A DNA stretch of 64,000 nucleotides from Eremomyces bilateralis CBS 781.70 (Eukaryota > Ascomycota > Dothideomycetes > Eremomycetales > Eremomycetaceae): NCBI RefSeq assembly GCF_010015585.1, contig NW_022985079.1, positions 248,001-312,000 on the forward strand, read 5' to 3'. The notes below the pieces were generated by a model that did no database searches, was not told the DNA's origin, and saw nothing but the letters and a program-made list of their open reading frames with translations. The translations under genes and the position numbers were made by a program. The stretch's first letter is position 1, and each line of letters opens with the position of its first letter. Positions 21,871 through 32,885 of this stretch are shown here, one piece after another.

Positions 21871-22439
21871 TTACTCCGTAGCGCCAACTGCCCGAGCTAC
21901 AAACGATAGTCAGCATGGAACAAATGAAATCACCTTTCCAGAATATTCGGAGAAGTTCGGCTCGGGTGACGTACTGTAGACCTTCATCTTGCTGTGGGTG
22001 ACGATTGGCTTGATGATTCCCTTGTCCTCCAAATCTTTCAACGCTGCCCGTGCGAGGGAGCCATTGATCTTCAGACGATCGACGAGGGTAGCAACGGTGA
22101 TGAGGCGGTATGACTGGACATCCTTCTGGAGTTTCTCGTTGGTGGATTTATCGAGGATGACGGCGTGGTTGGCCTTGTCCTTGACTATGAGGGGATATGA
22201 GTTAGCATTATTCGGGTAGAACTCCACAACGCAACGGATTTACTCCTTTCGAATTATCAGGGAGGGTTATCAGGGAGAGGGTCGGTGTCGATATGCTTGG
22301 GATCGTGATGTGTCGCATCTCAGTTCGTACCTTTGCCCTTCGACCACTTCTTCTTTTGCTTCTTTCCGCCAGCAGCTGGAGCCTGATGAATTTGTTAGTA
22401 TCGAATATCCGTATTCCCTTCGACTAGAAAACATACCAT
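21871..22439 (-). CDS. rps25: 40S ribosomal protein S25 (eS25)
   Basis: Small-subunit ribosomal protein eS25, near the head of the 40S. Exons are 22439-22437, 22382-22331, 22184-21975 and 21896-21871, giving 96 residues, the normal size. The first exon is only ATG, followed by GTATGT. Joining gives MAPAAGGKKQKKKWSKGKVK, the expected fungal start. The core is almost invariant (VKDKANHAVILDKSTNEKLQ, SYRLITVATLVDRLKINGSL, GIIKPIVTHSKMKVY) and the last exon supplies TRAVGATE. Four coding exons for under 100 codons, including a one-codon exon, is intron-rich. A palindromic CACGTG lies 131 nt upstream. It is convergent with the MAPR gene (242 nt apart). Identity is certain; the exon structure is inferred from frame and conservation. 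Confidence 0.97.
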
Positions 22440-22569
22440 GATTGCAAGTTGGACGGAATGTATGTTGACGAAGGCTGTAAATGGATGCTTGACTTGTGGT
22501 CAGGTTGAGGTTGAAAATGGCGACAGGTGGGATGGTTTAGTCAGCAAATGTGAAGCGAACTTGGACAGT

Positions 22570-22575
22570 CACGTG
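22570..22575. promoter_or_regulatory. CACGTG E-box upstream of rps25
   Basis: Perfect palindromic CACGTG in a TCACGTGCG context, 131 nt upstream of the rps25 start codon. Cbf1-type bHLH factors bind this core, and Cbf1 is known at ribosomal protein promoters in some ascomycetes. Its use here is inference. Confidence 0.35.
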
Positions 22576-23038
22576 CGCTCCACCAAAATTCGATATCACC
22601 ACTTTTGTTCCACCCTCTCAAATGAGCATGCAGTGTCGAAAGCTTTTTGAGGAGGTTGCAGCCCCGGCCAAACTACATGCCGTGAGGGTTCCACGTAATG
22701 CTCATGGGAAGACGATTCAAGCATTCAGAAGTGCATCACCCACGCCACTCGACGACGCTTTGGAAGCTGACCGCGTTCAACCAGTATTGCATTCTGCCTA
22801 AGTGGTTTCTATGATAGGAATACATGGACCATTATACATTATGTGATGTGTCCGCCAATCGCTCAAACAGAGGGAAGTGTTCAAATGAGTGACTAGAGAC
22901 CGTATATTTAAATAAGAATATGCGCCGTGAAAGGGGTATCTCAAGGGACATATACTGGAATGAAGTTTGCATGACAGACAGAAGGAATTATAAACGAGTG
23001 CTCGAGCGTCAGGTAGAGAAATGATCAAGACATCCTGT
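22576..23038. other. Intergenic between rps25 promoter and app1 3' end
   Basis: No gene seen. It contains the rest of the rps25 promoter and the app1 3' UTR region, which is AT-rich near 22800-22960. Confidence 0.3.
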
Positions 23039-24262
23039 TCACAATGGGGTTCGGGGGAACGTCTTTACGATCTGGTGGATCTCCTCTGGATCCGTGAATA
23101 CATGCCAGTGTGCCCTCGGGATATTCTTGAACGCATCCTCAAACCGCCGATCTCTGTTCTTGTCGTCTTCGTCCATATGAGCAATGCCCGTGACTTTGCG
23201 GATGAAGATCATTCGTACCCAGCCGGGGTACTTTCGGTAGACTTCGCCATAGGCCTCTGGATCGCCTTGAGTACTATCTCCAATGAGGATGAAAGTACGT
23301 TCCGGAAACTGAGCATGGATCTGGTCTATGCGGCTGACTTTGTAGGGCTGGGTACCTTCGGTCAGATTGCCGAGAATGCCCGCTAGGGTCAGCCAGGAGG
23401 CTTCTCGCAGGATGAGTTCGCCGAAAGGAAAGTTTCGCTCTCGGAACTCGCGCAGAACCGGATACAGATTGTATGGCGAGGCGGACAAATACCAGAAAGG
23501 AGGATCGTTGAGACGCCATCTCATGTCTTCGTAGAGCGGACCCATCCCTTTAATTGCCTGAAACCTCTCGGCAAAAGTCTTCCTGACGACTCCAACGGCA
23601 TCGTCAGTCTGGGTGACTTTGATGGTATCATCTATGTCGCTGATAATGGCCCAACCCTTTTTCGACGCAAACATGGTCTTCGCCTCCGCTTTAAATCCAG
23701 ACTCTGCAGTATGCCACCGGCCGACATCGCCATTCGAGTGTGCGTCTGGTACGGAAACGACGTTCGTACTGATGCCATCGCGGGAACTGGGTCCTAACTT
23801 GAAAATCCGGTTGTCGATCATGGTACGTGTGTACCGGGCGGGTTGGATAGTCTTCAAGAACGGTTCGATGCGCTGGTCGATAACATCGGACTGGCCAACA
23901 CCAGCAGCCGCAGCAATAGCAGCAATGATATCGCTCGACGGGTTCCCACTGTCTTTCAAAAAAAACGCGGCGTTGTATTCGGCATTCCATTTCCCGTTCT
24001 TCTCCCACGCGATGTTGTCGAAGAGCCAAATCTCATGCGTCCGGGGGTTCGCCTTCGAGCCGAACGGGTTTCGTTTCCCAAGACGCGACGTGACGAGGTC
24101 GAAGGGGTTGCAGTCGAATCGAGACGCGCACGACGGCATCATATTCTCGACTTCAGGGTAACTACCTCTGCGACGGGTGTCGGACTCTCTTCTGGTTTCT
24201 TGCCATTTCTGCTTGGGCTTGCCCGCGCAGACCATCGCGTTGAGGCGTTCCATGAGCGACAT
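23039..24262 (-). CDS. app1: App1-like phosphatidate phosphatase
   Basis: Single-exon gene of 407 residues related to yeast App1, a Mg2+-dependent phosphatidate phosphatase linked to cortical actin patches and endocytosis; the catalytic domain is DUF2183. The HAD-like DxDxT signature appears as IISDIDDTIKVTQ at about residue 206, supplying the nucleophilic aspartate. Further family blocks are FWYLSASPYNLYPVLREF, then PYKVSRIDQIHAQFPERTFI and LIGDSTQGDPEAYGEVYRKY near 340, and the closing RRFEDAFKNIPRAHWHVFTD. The N-terminal 200 residues form the beta-rich domain found in fungal App1 proteins (NPRTHEIWLFDNIAWEKNGK). Yeast App1 has a longer proline-rich tail for SH3 partners; this version ends soon after the catalytic domain. 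No intron and no damage visible. The long plus-strand frame opposite it is a shadow. Confidence 0.9.
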   Translation of the reverse strand: MSLMERLNAMVCAGKPKQKWQETRRESDTRRRGSYPEVENMMPSCASRFDCNPFDLVTSRLGKRNPFGSKANPRTHEIWLFDNIAWEKNGKWNAEYNAAFFLKDSGNPSSDIIAAIAAAAGVGQSDVIDQRIEPFLKTIQPARYTRTMIDNRIFKLGPSSRDGISTNVVSVPDAHSNGDVGRWHTAESGFKAEAKTMFASKKGWAIISDIDDTIKVTQTDDAVGVVRKTFAERFQAIKGMGPLYEDMRWRLNDPPFWYLSASPYNLYPVLREFRERNFPFGELILREASWLTLAGILGNLTEGTQPYKVSRIDQIHAQFPERTFILIGDSTQGDPEAYGEVYRKYPGWVRMIFIRKVTGIAHMDEDDKNRDRRFEDAFKNIPRAHWHVFTDPEEIHQIVKTFPRTPL

Positions 24263-25149
24263 TATAAATGGGGTTCGGTCTGTATCATGTCAGGAGGATA
24301 TTGGTCAGGCATCCAAATTATGGCATGCGATTTCATAGGGATCATAGGGATCACAGGAGTGATAGAGGTGATCTCCAAATAGAGAATATGTCGCTGCATG
24401 ACGCCCTTTATCTGGTGAGACATTTTAGGCTCGGCGAAGAGGATGGAGAGGGCGAGGTGGTCGCGTGCAAGCGCAGGTGACTGAGACAGCAGCCGCATCT
24501 ATCCAAGGGCAAGTCAGTTGTCTACGGCATAGTGTAGGGACTCTGGTCGTCGTGGTTCCTTCGTGTGGACTTGGGTTAAGGTCGGGCTACCATGGTCAGT
24601 TAGCATTGTATCTCAATATCATTGAACGACACCAGTATCCAGTCCCTGGCTTCTTTACGATGGCCGAGATGCAGTGAGGCTTTATTCATAGAGTTCCGAT
24701 CAAGATACCGGCATCGGATATATTTGAAGAGCTGCTGCCAAAGTGGATAACAGCTGACTGGGCCATGTGAGGAGTTGGGCTGGATGCCAGGGCCCCGTGA
24801 CACTACAGAGGCCGTGGGTGCAATTCGATGCCGCCTCAACTTACAATCGATTCCGTGTCGGATCACAACCCAATCTCCTTGGTCCTGCTCTATGGAAGTT
24901 GAGGCTCGTTATTCTTGTTTGGTTAGGAAACTACATTCATGAAGTATTCGATGATCCATTCCCAGCCACCCCAGCCACCCCAGCTCCGCGTCTACGCACC
25001 ATCCATAGCGTGAGAAATCAGACCCATCTGTTTTCAGTCGTCTGGCATGCTTCTTGTTTGTTCCGATTCGCAATACGTGCAGCTTCATTCATCTGATAAC
25101 GCTGACCTGGGATACGTGCTTTTAGCGGTTCAGTCCGTCTGTAGATGCA
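24263..25149. other. Intergenic region upstream of app1
   Basis: No supportable gene in about 890 nt. It should hold the app1 promoter. A short CCCAGCCACC duplication occurs near 24960-24985. Confidence 0.3.
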
Positions 25150-25939
25150 CTACATCGAGCCTGCCCTGTCCGCCGCGAACCTGCACACCTCCATAACCAC
25201 CTTCTGTGACCCGTCCTCGTTATTGACATCCCCGATGTATCCCACCCAACCCTGGGAGACCTTGGTGAAAGCAACCGCAGCCTGCCCCTGGCGAACGGGT
25301 TCCGGTGGCAAGACACGAGACTGGAGTTGGGAGTCAGCCCCGGGTTTGTACATGGAGTCCCCTGGAACGACGTTTTTCAAGAAGAGACTCTTCTGGCTGT
25401 AGGAGCCAGGCAAGTTCGCCAGGGAAATGGATGCCATACCCCTATGAGGAGTTCTTGTTAGCATATCCTAGTAAAAAGCTGATCGGGACCAAGCCGAACA
25501 AGCAGTGAGATGGTGCGATGAGTTACCTATTGAGATGTACGTCAGTGCGGAGATAGTCACCCCTCTTCCAGCCAAGCTCCCATTTCCCCCAAAAGTTGTT
25601 CATTTCATCGAGCGTAACGAAGCTGCTGAAAGACGCCATGAACAATGCAACACCGCCTTTTGAGACGTACGCCTTCAGTTGGTCAAAGACCGATGAGTTC
25701 GCCCTTTTCAGAACCCCGGGGTCGACCGCCAGAACAGCGATGGGACGGTTCTCAGAGTTCGCAAAGTATCGTTAGGCGGCATCTTGCTTGCGTGCACGCT
25801 GGACTCGGTATTTCGAGGCGAGTGATTCGATCAGATCAGAGTAGATCGCATCAAAGAGCCCTTGATATATCTCGTTTTCATCAAGATTGAGGACGAAGAC
25901 CGTGGGCCTGCTCTGAGAGGAGTTTGTTTCTCCTGGCAT
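25150..25939 (-). pseudogene. Conserved fungal hypothetical protein with an in-frame stop
   Basis: Two exons, 25939-25527 and 25441-25150, with an 85-nt intron that has a good GCTAAC branch site and CTCATAG acceptor. The reading starts MPGETNSSQSRPTVFVLNLD. It continues through AYVSKGGVALFMASFSSFVT and MNNFWGKWELGWKRGDYLRT. After the intron come SISLANLPGSYSQKSLFLKN and GWVGYIGDVNNEDGSQKVVM. I recall this arrangement from conserved, uncharacterised fungal proteins but cannot name a function; the GGVALFM core suggests an alpha/beta fold. One TAA interrupts the first exon after KQDAA (near 25772). Either the gene is a young pseudogene, or a small unrecognised intron removes the stop: a weak GTCCAG donor at the codon before, paired with CTGAG near 25758, would keep phase. 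Flanking reading is otherwise intact. A short GGTGTTCTTGC tandem repeat lies just upstream at about 25975-26010. Confidence 0.55.
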
Positions 25940-26820
25940 GTTGAACTGAATGAATGACTTGCAATCTTGAAGCTGGGTGTTCTTGCGGTGTTCTTGCGGT
26001 GTTCTCGTGTGCTCCTAATATAGTACTTTGATTCTTCGGCCATGCCTTCAGTAGACAAACGAGTGTCCATTAGTACTACAAAAGAAGGGTCTTTTACAAA
26101 CAAAATCGATAGAAACTCTCATCCGGAGCCCACTTCATGTTGTTACTGCGGATTTAATTTAATTTGCTTGACATACTTCCCCATCCTTCAAGAATTGTAT
26201 CTAGAAATGGGGTAGTCGAGCGGCTTCTTTCGCACGACAAACACTTGACCTCCGACCTCATCAGAATTGGCTCTCCGCCACCACAGACCAGAGCAATCTC
26301 CTCCCAAGATCTTGGTTTGAAGCGATTCCTGCGATGGACGATTAGTAGTGTCCCGAGAAACTGAAGAGGCATGTAGATGATTAGCTTGGTTCAATTTTGA
26401 AGTCGTCCCGCATCCGAAGGTCATCGCCCATAGGGACCGAACCATTTGCCCAAACTTCGCCCAAGGCGATGGCAGCGTTAAAAGGACATCTCCATGTCCT
26501 TCTGCTTGAGCCATAACTTTGTCCCTCAAAGCAGCGCTTCAACTCGTGGAGAAATGGAGTCGCCGGCCACCACAGCAGTCAAAATCCATCCGTCCAACGG
26601 CTTTCCTGCTCAAATGAATTCCAAATAATTTCATCGCCCAGTTCATCCATATTATCAAGAAGCCGCAGGATCGCGTTTCAGATCGTGGTGGGTCTATACA
26701 CCAGGTTAAGTAACCAATATAATTGACGAGGGGTCAAAACCAAGGCCCACAAACGATCCAAACCCCAAATCCTTCCTCAAAACCTTGCTCAAGGCTAAGG
26801 CAGATGATGAAAGATGTTCG
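25940..26820. other. Gene-poor intergenic region
   Basis: About 880 nt without a supportable protein gene. The minus-strand frame at 26188-26529 has no recognisable motifs. The right end is downstream of the U2 snRNA gene. Confidence 0.3.
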
Positions 26821-27000
26821 CGTCAGCTGGAGGCAGTGTGATACCAGCGACACGGTGCAACAGGACATGAGCAAGCTCAGCGGTCCCATTGCGGGTTCCA
26901 AAGACTGTCTTTACATTTGTTGCTCGCCGTAGCGAGCCAATCGTTGTAAAGCGATTGAGAACAGATACTACACTTGATCTAAGCCAAAAGGCAAAGACGT
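26821..27000 (-). ncRNA. U2 spliceosomal snRNA
   Basis: Read on the minus strand, the 5' region is the near-invariant U2 sequence: CTTTGCCTTTTGGCTTAGAT followed by CAAGTGTAGTATCTGTTCT. The branch-point recognition element GTAGTA (pairs with the intron branch site) lies at 26971-26966. Next come stem-loop IIa (CAATCG, 8-nt loop, CGATTG) and IIb (GCTCGC, TACG loop, GCGAGC). The Sm-like site that follows is weak (GTCTTTGG rather than ATTTTTGG). A final stem GCTGG/CCAGC closes near 26823, giving about 180 nt. The 5' end (about 27000) and 3' end are estimates. A CTATATGG element lies 24-31 nt upstream of the estimated 5' end. This RNA base-pairs with U6 and the intron branch site in the nucleus and serves every intron in this window. 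Confidence 0.93.
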
Positions 27001-27023
27001 TAGGGTCGTTAGCAAGCCTGAAA

Positions 27024-27031
27024 CCATATAG
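27024..27031 (-). promoter_or_regulatory. TATA-like element of the U2 snRNA gene
   Basis: CTATATGG on the minus strand, about 24-31 nt upstream of the estimated U2 5' end. That is the distance expected for a TATA element in fungal snRNA promoters. A stronger TATATA string near 27097-27104 is farther away and less likely to position the start. Confidence 0.4.
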
Positions 27032-29494
27032 TAGGGTGCGGGGGTACAAACAGAGATAAAGAAAAAAATTCTACGTTCAAGGCGGGAAGAGGAAGTTTAT
27101 ATACTCGAGGGCGGGCGCTTGGACCGTAGAATAATTATGTAACGGGAACTCGGTAGAATCCTGTAGAATGAGTCCTGTTGTGTTAGGCACTGCTGGTACT
27201 CAGCAGATGGGCCAACTCGGTGGCAAATGAATTTCAGCGGGTCTATGCAGTTTGGTATTGGTGGCGCACTGTGTCGTGGTCAACTCGATCGCCCCGCTGC
27301 CGTCAAGCAGCAGGCAGCAACCTGGACACCGGATCACTGATTTCGCGAAACATATACTCAACCAAATATGCAGCGAGAGCCTTGAAATCTTATGAGACGG
27401 AATATGGCTGTTAAATCATGCATACATCATCGGCCGAGCGGTTCGCAAGATATCCGCGAGAGCGGAAGCAGTGGTTCCTCGTAGTGAACAACAATTGAGG
27501 ATAAAAATAAGGCTAAAGCGGGCAATCCACCGTAGCGCTAGCGTGGTTTTCTAAAAGGTTTTCCCTACGGGGTTTTTTGTCCTCCATAGTAGCGATACAG
27601 CCTGCATGGACTAGATAGGACCTATCAGGCGTTAAATAGACCAAATAATAATACATCATCGGCCGAGTCATGAATACCCAGTTGGATTCCATCTCCCAGC
27701 CAATGTTGAGGATTTGTTTGCTCCGGTACGGAGTACGGATACTACACAACAGATTGCATGCTGGGCAAGCACTCATTACATTTTTGAGAAATTCGAGTTT
27801 GACTGGCATAACATTGAGATCTGCAGTAGCCCTTGTAAATGTGGCTGAAATAAGGACGATTTAGTGGCAATAGATTGAGTCGGTACCACATATCCGCCTA
27901 CCAAGCCAATGATCTTCCAGTTTATGTCACGTCAATCCCAGCACCGCACCCCACAAAATGAAGGACAATGGAAACGTTTGTGGCTGAAAATGTTCTGCAT
28001 TTGAAATCTGAAGGTCAGTTCAAAGTTAGAACTTGGATCAATGGGGTAGTTTGTCTGGAGGATTGTCTAACTACGGCAGTGTCATGGAAGAAATGAACGC
28101 GAACGAATTCAAGCAGACCGAAAATGACACAGGCACTCAATATTTAAATCTGCCGGCAACAGATTTGAAATCCTCGACAGAGCGGCACCGTATTCTTGGG
28201 GAGAACGTTACTGTTGCTACAAATCTAGTTGTGATCAATCGCAGACTATATTCAATATCACAGCCGAGTAGCAATTCCCGATCCCCTCCCGTACAATCTG
28301 GCAAAGCGCATCCCCCTTCACTGAAGCCCCTAACGGGACCGGGATCCTCCTTAATCTAATAGAGTCGGGAGCTCACCGCCTGGCTACCCGAGTCTTGAGG
28401 AGTTACCATCACTTTGATACTGCTGAAGCTATTCAATGATAAACCACTCAGCAGATAGAAGGCCAGGTACAACTCTCAACCGTTGTGGCAATGTTGTTGG
28501 AACTTTCACAGTCTGCCTTGGTAGTTTCTGCCTCTTCATGTATAGGGACCCTATGATAAGGCAGTTGGGGTGTTATGGCCGAGGAAGAGCTAAGGAGCCA
28601 TAGAAATAGAGAGGATCGAAGACGCCCCCAGTGGTACGGAAGGGGTTCTACTACGGGTGGCGATGAACATAAGACCTTCGAGTCCCAGCGGGCAATGCGG
28701 GACGAGTAAATGCTCCTGGGGATTATATACAGCCCTGGCGGTATGTGCGAAAGTGGAAATCGATGTCTCCACAAGGGCCCAGCGTATCTCTGCTCTCTCG
28801 ATTGAAGGGTTTTAGGAGCTAAATACATAGAGGCAGTGTCTGTCACTATGGATGCGAATCAGGAAGGGTATTGGCGTTTACAAGACGAGGTACGCCTCTC
28901 ACAAAACAATGAATAATATTTGGGGTCGCGTTACATCCAAACTATCCGACATCACTTGTCAAGGCTCCGCCTAAGCCAGAAATGCTTGATTTATGTTGTC
29001 TTACGTCAGAGTCGTCGGGAACCAAAAAGCGTGCTGCCACAGCCCAAATTAGATAGTACCCCCGGATTGTGTGAACCAACCGGAATGGTCGGCTTACACC
29101 TCGTCAGACTCGCCGCTCACAGTTGCAGCAAATCCATGCCACTTGAGATTTGAGTAGGCTATAACCTAGGGTATGAATGGAGCAAAGACCATAAACCTTG
29201 AAATACCCAGCAGGCAAATACATACAAAGACTGCCTTGTGCATCATTACAAATACATAATAGTAGGTAGGCTTAAGGATGACAAAGGGGCCATTTTCATA
29301 TGGAAAGGATCAGTGCAGCTGAATACCTTAGCGGCTTAGCCGTGTTATACTGCATGGGATTTGTGAAAGACGGTTTTAGTATAAATATGACCAAGTTGTG
29401 CTGTTGCTATCATTTATCGGACCTTACACGTACAGTATTCGTAGGACAGAGCTAGAACACCATCAACATCCAATTTCAGGAATAGAGATAAAAC
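27032..29494. other. Gene-poor region between U2 and the aldehyde dehydrogenase
   Basis: About 2.5 kb with no supportable protein gene. A 17-nt string, ATACATCATCGGCCGAG, occurs twice (27422-27438 and 27651-27667). The segment 28571-28845 has faint LTR-like ends but was not accepted. The last 150 nt before 29495 form a plausible promoter and leader for the dehydrogenase. Confidence 0.3.
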
Positions 29495-31119
29495 ATGGCG
29501 ACAGACGGCATTTCTTCGTACAGGACGCAGCTGTTCATCAACAACGAGGTATACGGATAGGATGTACGGAAACTATGCCTGCTAACATTGTCCTAGTATG
29601 TCGACGCAAAATCCGGAAAGACCCTTGATGTCTACAACCCCACTGATGAATCCCTGGTCTGTAAAGGGGTCCATATTGCCGGTGAAGCAGATGTCGACGC
29701 AGCGGTTGACGCAGCAGTCGCGGCGTTCAAGAAAGGACCATGGAACACCTACACTGCAGTGCAGCGGTCGGCTGTCATGAATAAATTCGCGGATCTCATT
29801 GAAAGCAGGGTGGCCGAGTTTGTGCGACTGGAAACCTTGGCCATGGGCGGTTCCTACGGCGTGCAATCTTACGCCTGGGGTTTGGCTGCGCGATGTTTTC
29901 GATATTATGCTGGGTGGACCGATAAACTGGCCGGCGAAGTCTATCCTCCGGAAAATGGGGAATACCGAATGGTCCGATATGAGCCCCTAGGTGTCTGCGC
30001 GGGTATCGGTGCATGGAATGGGAGCTCCATGTTGTTTGCCTGGAAATGTGCACCTGCTCTTGCTGCCGGGAACGTGTTCATTTTCAAGGCGTCAGAAAAG
30101 TCCCCGCTTGGAATTGTCGCCCTGGGAGACCTGATCAAAGAAGCGGGTTTCCCTCCAGGAGTCATTCAAATTGTCAATGGCGCTGGAGAGACGGGGGGAC
30201 TGCTTGCAAGTCATATGAAGATAAACAAGATCAGCTTCACCGGATCGATCAACGCTGGCCGTAAAGTCCAAGAAGCAGCGACGAAGAGCAACCTCAAACG
30301 TTGCACGCTTGAGCTTGGCGGCAAGTCTCCTGCCCTCGTGTTCAACGACTGCAACCTACAGAATGCCGTCGAGAAATGCGCGTTGGGTGTCCTCATGAAT
30401 TCTGGTCAAGTGTGCAGCGCCGCTACCCGGCCTCTGGTACAAGAAGAAATTGCCCCCAAGTTCATTGAATTGCTTAAGCAGCAATTCGTGGGTGCTGGGA
30501 GCACCCTGGGAGCCGACCCTCTCAAGCCCGAGACCCTCTTCGGTCCCCTGGCGGATAAAGCCCAATTCGAGTCGGTGATGTCGTTTATCGAGAGCGGCAA
30601 GTCGAAGAGCGGAGGGGAGCTTCTGGTGGGCGGAAACAAGGTCGGAGAGAAAGGATTCTTCGTTTCCCCCGCGATTTTCCTGAATCCGGACCTCGACTCC
30701 GACATCTACAAGAAGGAGATTTTCGGCCCGGTTGCTGCCATCCGGACGTTCAAGACGGAAGAAGAAGCAATCGAGCTTGCCAACGACACGACCTACGGCT
30801 TGTCTGGTGAGCAATGCGCCAAATGATGCATTTTAGGACCGACCACTGACCTTCATAGCTTGCGTCTACACCACGAATATTGCCAAGGCACTCCGTGTCG
30901 CGGGTAAGCTTGAGGCAGGCACAGTGGCTATCAACAACGCCTTCGTTCCCTCCATAGAGGTTCCATTTGGCGGGTACAAAATGTCAGGCATCGGTAGGGA
31001 ATCGGGCCGTCATGGCTTGATGGCGTACGTGGAAGTGAAGACCATTTCGATCAAGTAAGTATTCCTATGTGACTTGAATACAGCCTCTAACCGTACAACG
31101 TAGCACGGAAGTCGAGTGA
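29495..31119 (+). CDS. NAD(P)-dependent aldehyde dehydrogenase
   Basis: Aldehyde dehydrogenase superfamily member, 491 residues, oxidising an aldehyde to a carboxylate. Exons are 29495-29548, 29597-30806, 30859-31054 and 31104-31119. Visible landmarks are the coenzyme-binding block VRYEPLGVCAGIGAWNGSSM, the FKASEKSPL segment, FTGSINAGR of the Rossmann part, the general-base glutamate in TLELGGKSPALVF and the catalytic cysteine in NSGQVCSAATR (Cys291). EIFGPVAAIRTF and the C-terminal PFGGYKMSGIGRESGRHG complete the fold. The final exon codes only five residues (TEVE plus part of N). There is no signal or mitochondrial presequence in the first 20 residues, so a cytosolic enzyme is likely. The closest broad match is the cytosolic or betaine-aldehyde type, but the substrate cannot be read from sequence. 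It stands alone; Rcm1 follows on the opposite strand 118 nt away. Confidence 0.92.
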
Positions 31120-31237
31120 GTGCGTTCGCGTCGAGTTGGGCCGGGGAAGCAGTTCTGGGCCTATTGAACGAAGAATTAGCAAAGGGATCGGAAAGCGAGT
31201 AGAAAATTCATAACAGGTTTGTAACGTGAACTTACCT

Positions 31238-32885
31238 TTATACCTCGTCATCAGAAAAACCGTTCCATTCATCCTGCTCTTCTTCTGGTGATTCTCCGCC
31301 ATCCCTGAGGAATCCCACGAGAAAGAATCCCATAGTTCCCTCGTCTGTGCCTTTGCAACATCGAATGCATGCTTCAGCTAATTCGATCGGATCTTGGTCA
31401 TAACCCTGGTGCGCCTTAATGCTAGCCTCAACCGCCTCTTGAGACCCTCGCCTAGGCCAAGTAGCAATTCCCGATACCTGTTCCTCTCGAGTCCAGATTC
31501 TCCAGCCTCGCTCGCGAGCAATGCCTGATGCAAGTGCCCCGAACACCACCTCTTCGTTTTCTGTAGCATGAATGGAGCAGGTGGAGTATGTGATCTTTGT
31601 TGCAGCCGGAAAGCTCATCGCGTGTTTTATAATTTCCAACTGAAACTTCGCGAGTCCCTGTAATCTGGATTTGAGATCGTCCGCCATTATTGGCTCTGCC
31701 TCAACCAAGCTGGCGTCAGGAGAGTCCTGGATCTGTATTTGGGAGGGAATCGATGCCGTGTCTTTGCTTGGTCCTCGCTTTCGTTTGCGAGAGGGTGCAA
31801 TATGTGTCTGGTCTACTGCCGTGGGAGACCCGGGCAATTCGACGGTTGCAATATCATCTCGTCCAATAATGCCACTTCCGGAACAACTGGGATCTAGCAA
31901 CAGACCAGTGACTGTTCGAAGCTGGTCGGATTCGGGATCGCATGCAAGAAAGTCTTGGCCCCCATTTATTGAGACTATATGCTGAGCTCCAGCCCGCTCC
32001 ACCATCTTCCGTAAAGTCAATGCTCGCAGTTTGTCCTTCTCAAATGCAATCACTCGAGCCGAGCTGTCTCCACAAGAAGCGGCGAGCTGCGTCGTTTTGT
32101 TTCCTGGAGCAGCACACGCATCTACGATTGTTTCGCCAGGGCGCACCCCCATTAGTACTGCTGGGAAGCATGAAGCTTTGTCTTGCAATATGATTTGTCC
32201 CTGTGCGTAAGCAGTAGACTTCAAGAGATTCGCTGTAGAAGGCAATGCGAGCAGATTTGGAATATGAGCGTCCACATAGTACAGCTTGTCATCTGACGAA
32301 GCATCGGATATCTCTTGCAATGAAGTGGTATGCTTGTATCCATGCAGTAATGTTGCAGATAAATCATCCAGACTGATTTTGAGGGTATTGACCCTAACCC
32401 ACCGTATCCGCTTGTTGCCTTCAGAGGACAGGCTCTCGATCGAAGCTTTGAGCTCGTCTAGAGAGCCATATCCACGCTTGATACGGATCTTCGTCAACTC
32501 AGCCGAGAGTCTAGCTTTATGACGTGATATGGAGAGTCGAAGCGGATGGGCCGAGGGCGCAGCGATACCGGATTTCGAGAGTAAAAGGTCATGACAGAGT
32601 AGCAGTGCGAGGGTAGGTGTAAGCTAATTCCACGCGTCAGTATAGCTGCCACAAAAATGCAAAGATTGACCACAAAGGTCTTACCTTCTTCTCGATCGCT
32701 AGAACTCCACTCTGATTAATGATATCCTTGAGCACAGGGGACCATTTTGACGCTTCACTTAGCAACGCAAACAAGTGACCCGGCTTGTTTTTCAGCGTCT
32801 TGTTACTATACACCAGTGATTGTATGGAGCCCTTGCCAGACAAAGACGCCGATAGAATATCAGCGGCCTCGTAATAGAGCGACAT
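31238..32885 (-). CDS. rcm1: 25S rRNA (cytosine-C5) methyltransferase Rcm1 / NSUN5 type
   Basis: Nucleolar m5C methyltransferase of the NSUN5/Rcm1 type, which in yeast modifies C2278 of 25S rRNA. Exons are 32885-32685 and 32623-31238, giving 528 residues. The N-terminal helical part ends exon 1 (LKDIINQSGVLAIEKK) and continues as LTPTLALLLCHDLLLSKSGI. The SAM site is IVDACAAPGNKTTQLAASCG at about 233. Motif IV is LLLDPSCSGSGI near 313 and motif VI, with the catalytic cysteine, is ITYSTCSIHATENEEVV near 413. An 80-residue basic, polar insert sits between motifs IV and VI (SRKRKRGPSKD), typical of filamentous homologues and a likely nuclear signal. The acidic tail ends GFSDDEV. It is divergently arranged with lsb6, sharing a 364-nt promoter region. 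Confidence 0.92.

Noticed and set aside
23613-24161. Plus-strand open frame of 182 codons opposite app1
   Set aside because: It is antisense to a well-conserved single-exon gene with clear catalytic motifs; no family features of its own.
28571-28845. Possible second solo LTR beginning TGTTATGG and ending TGTCA, with a TATATA string inside
   Set aside because: Only the end dinucleotides support it; there is no target-site duplication, no clear polyadenylation signal and no second copy in the window.
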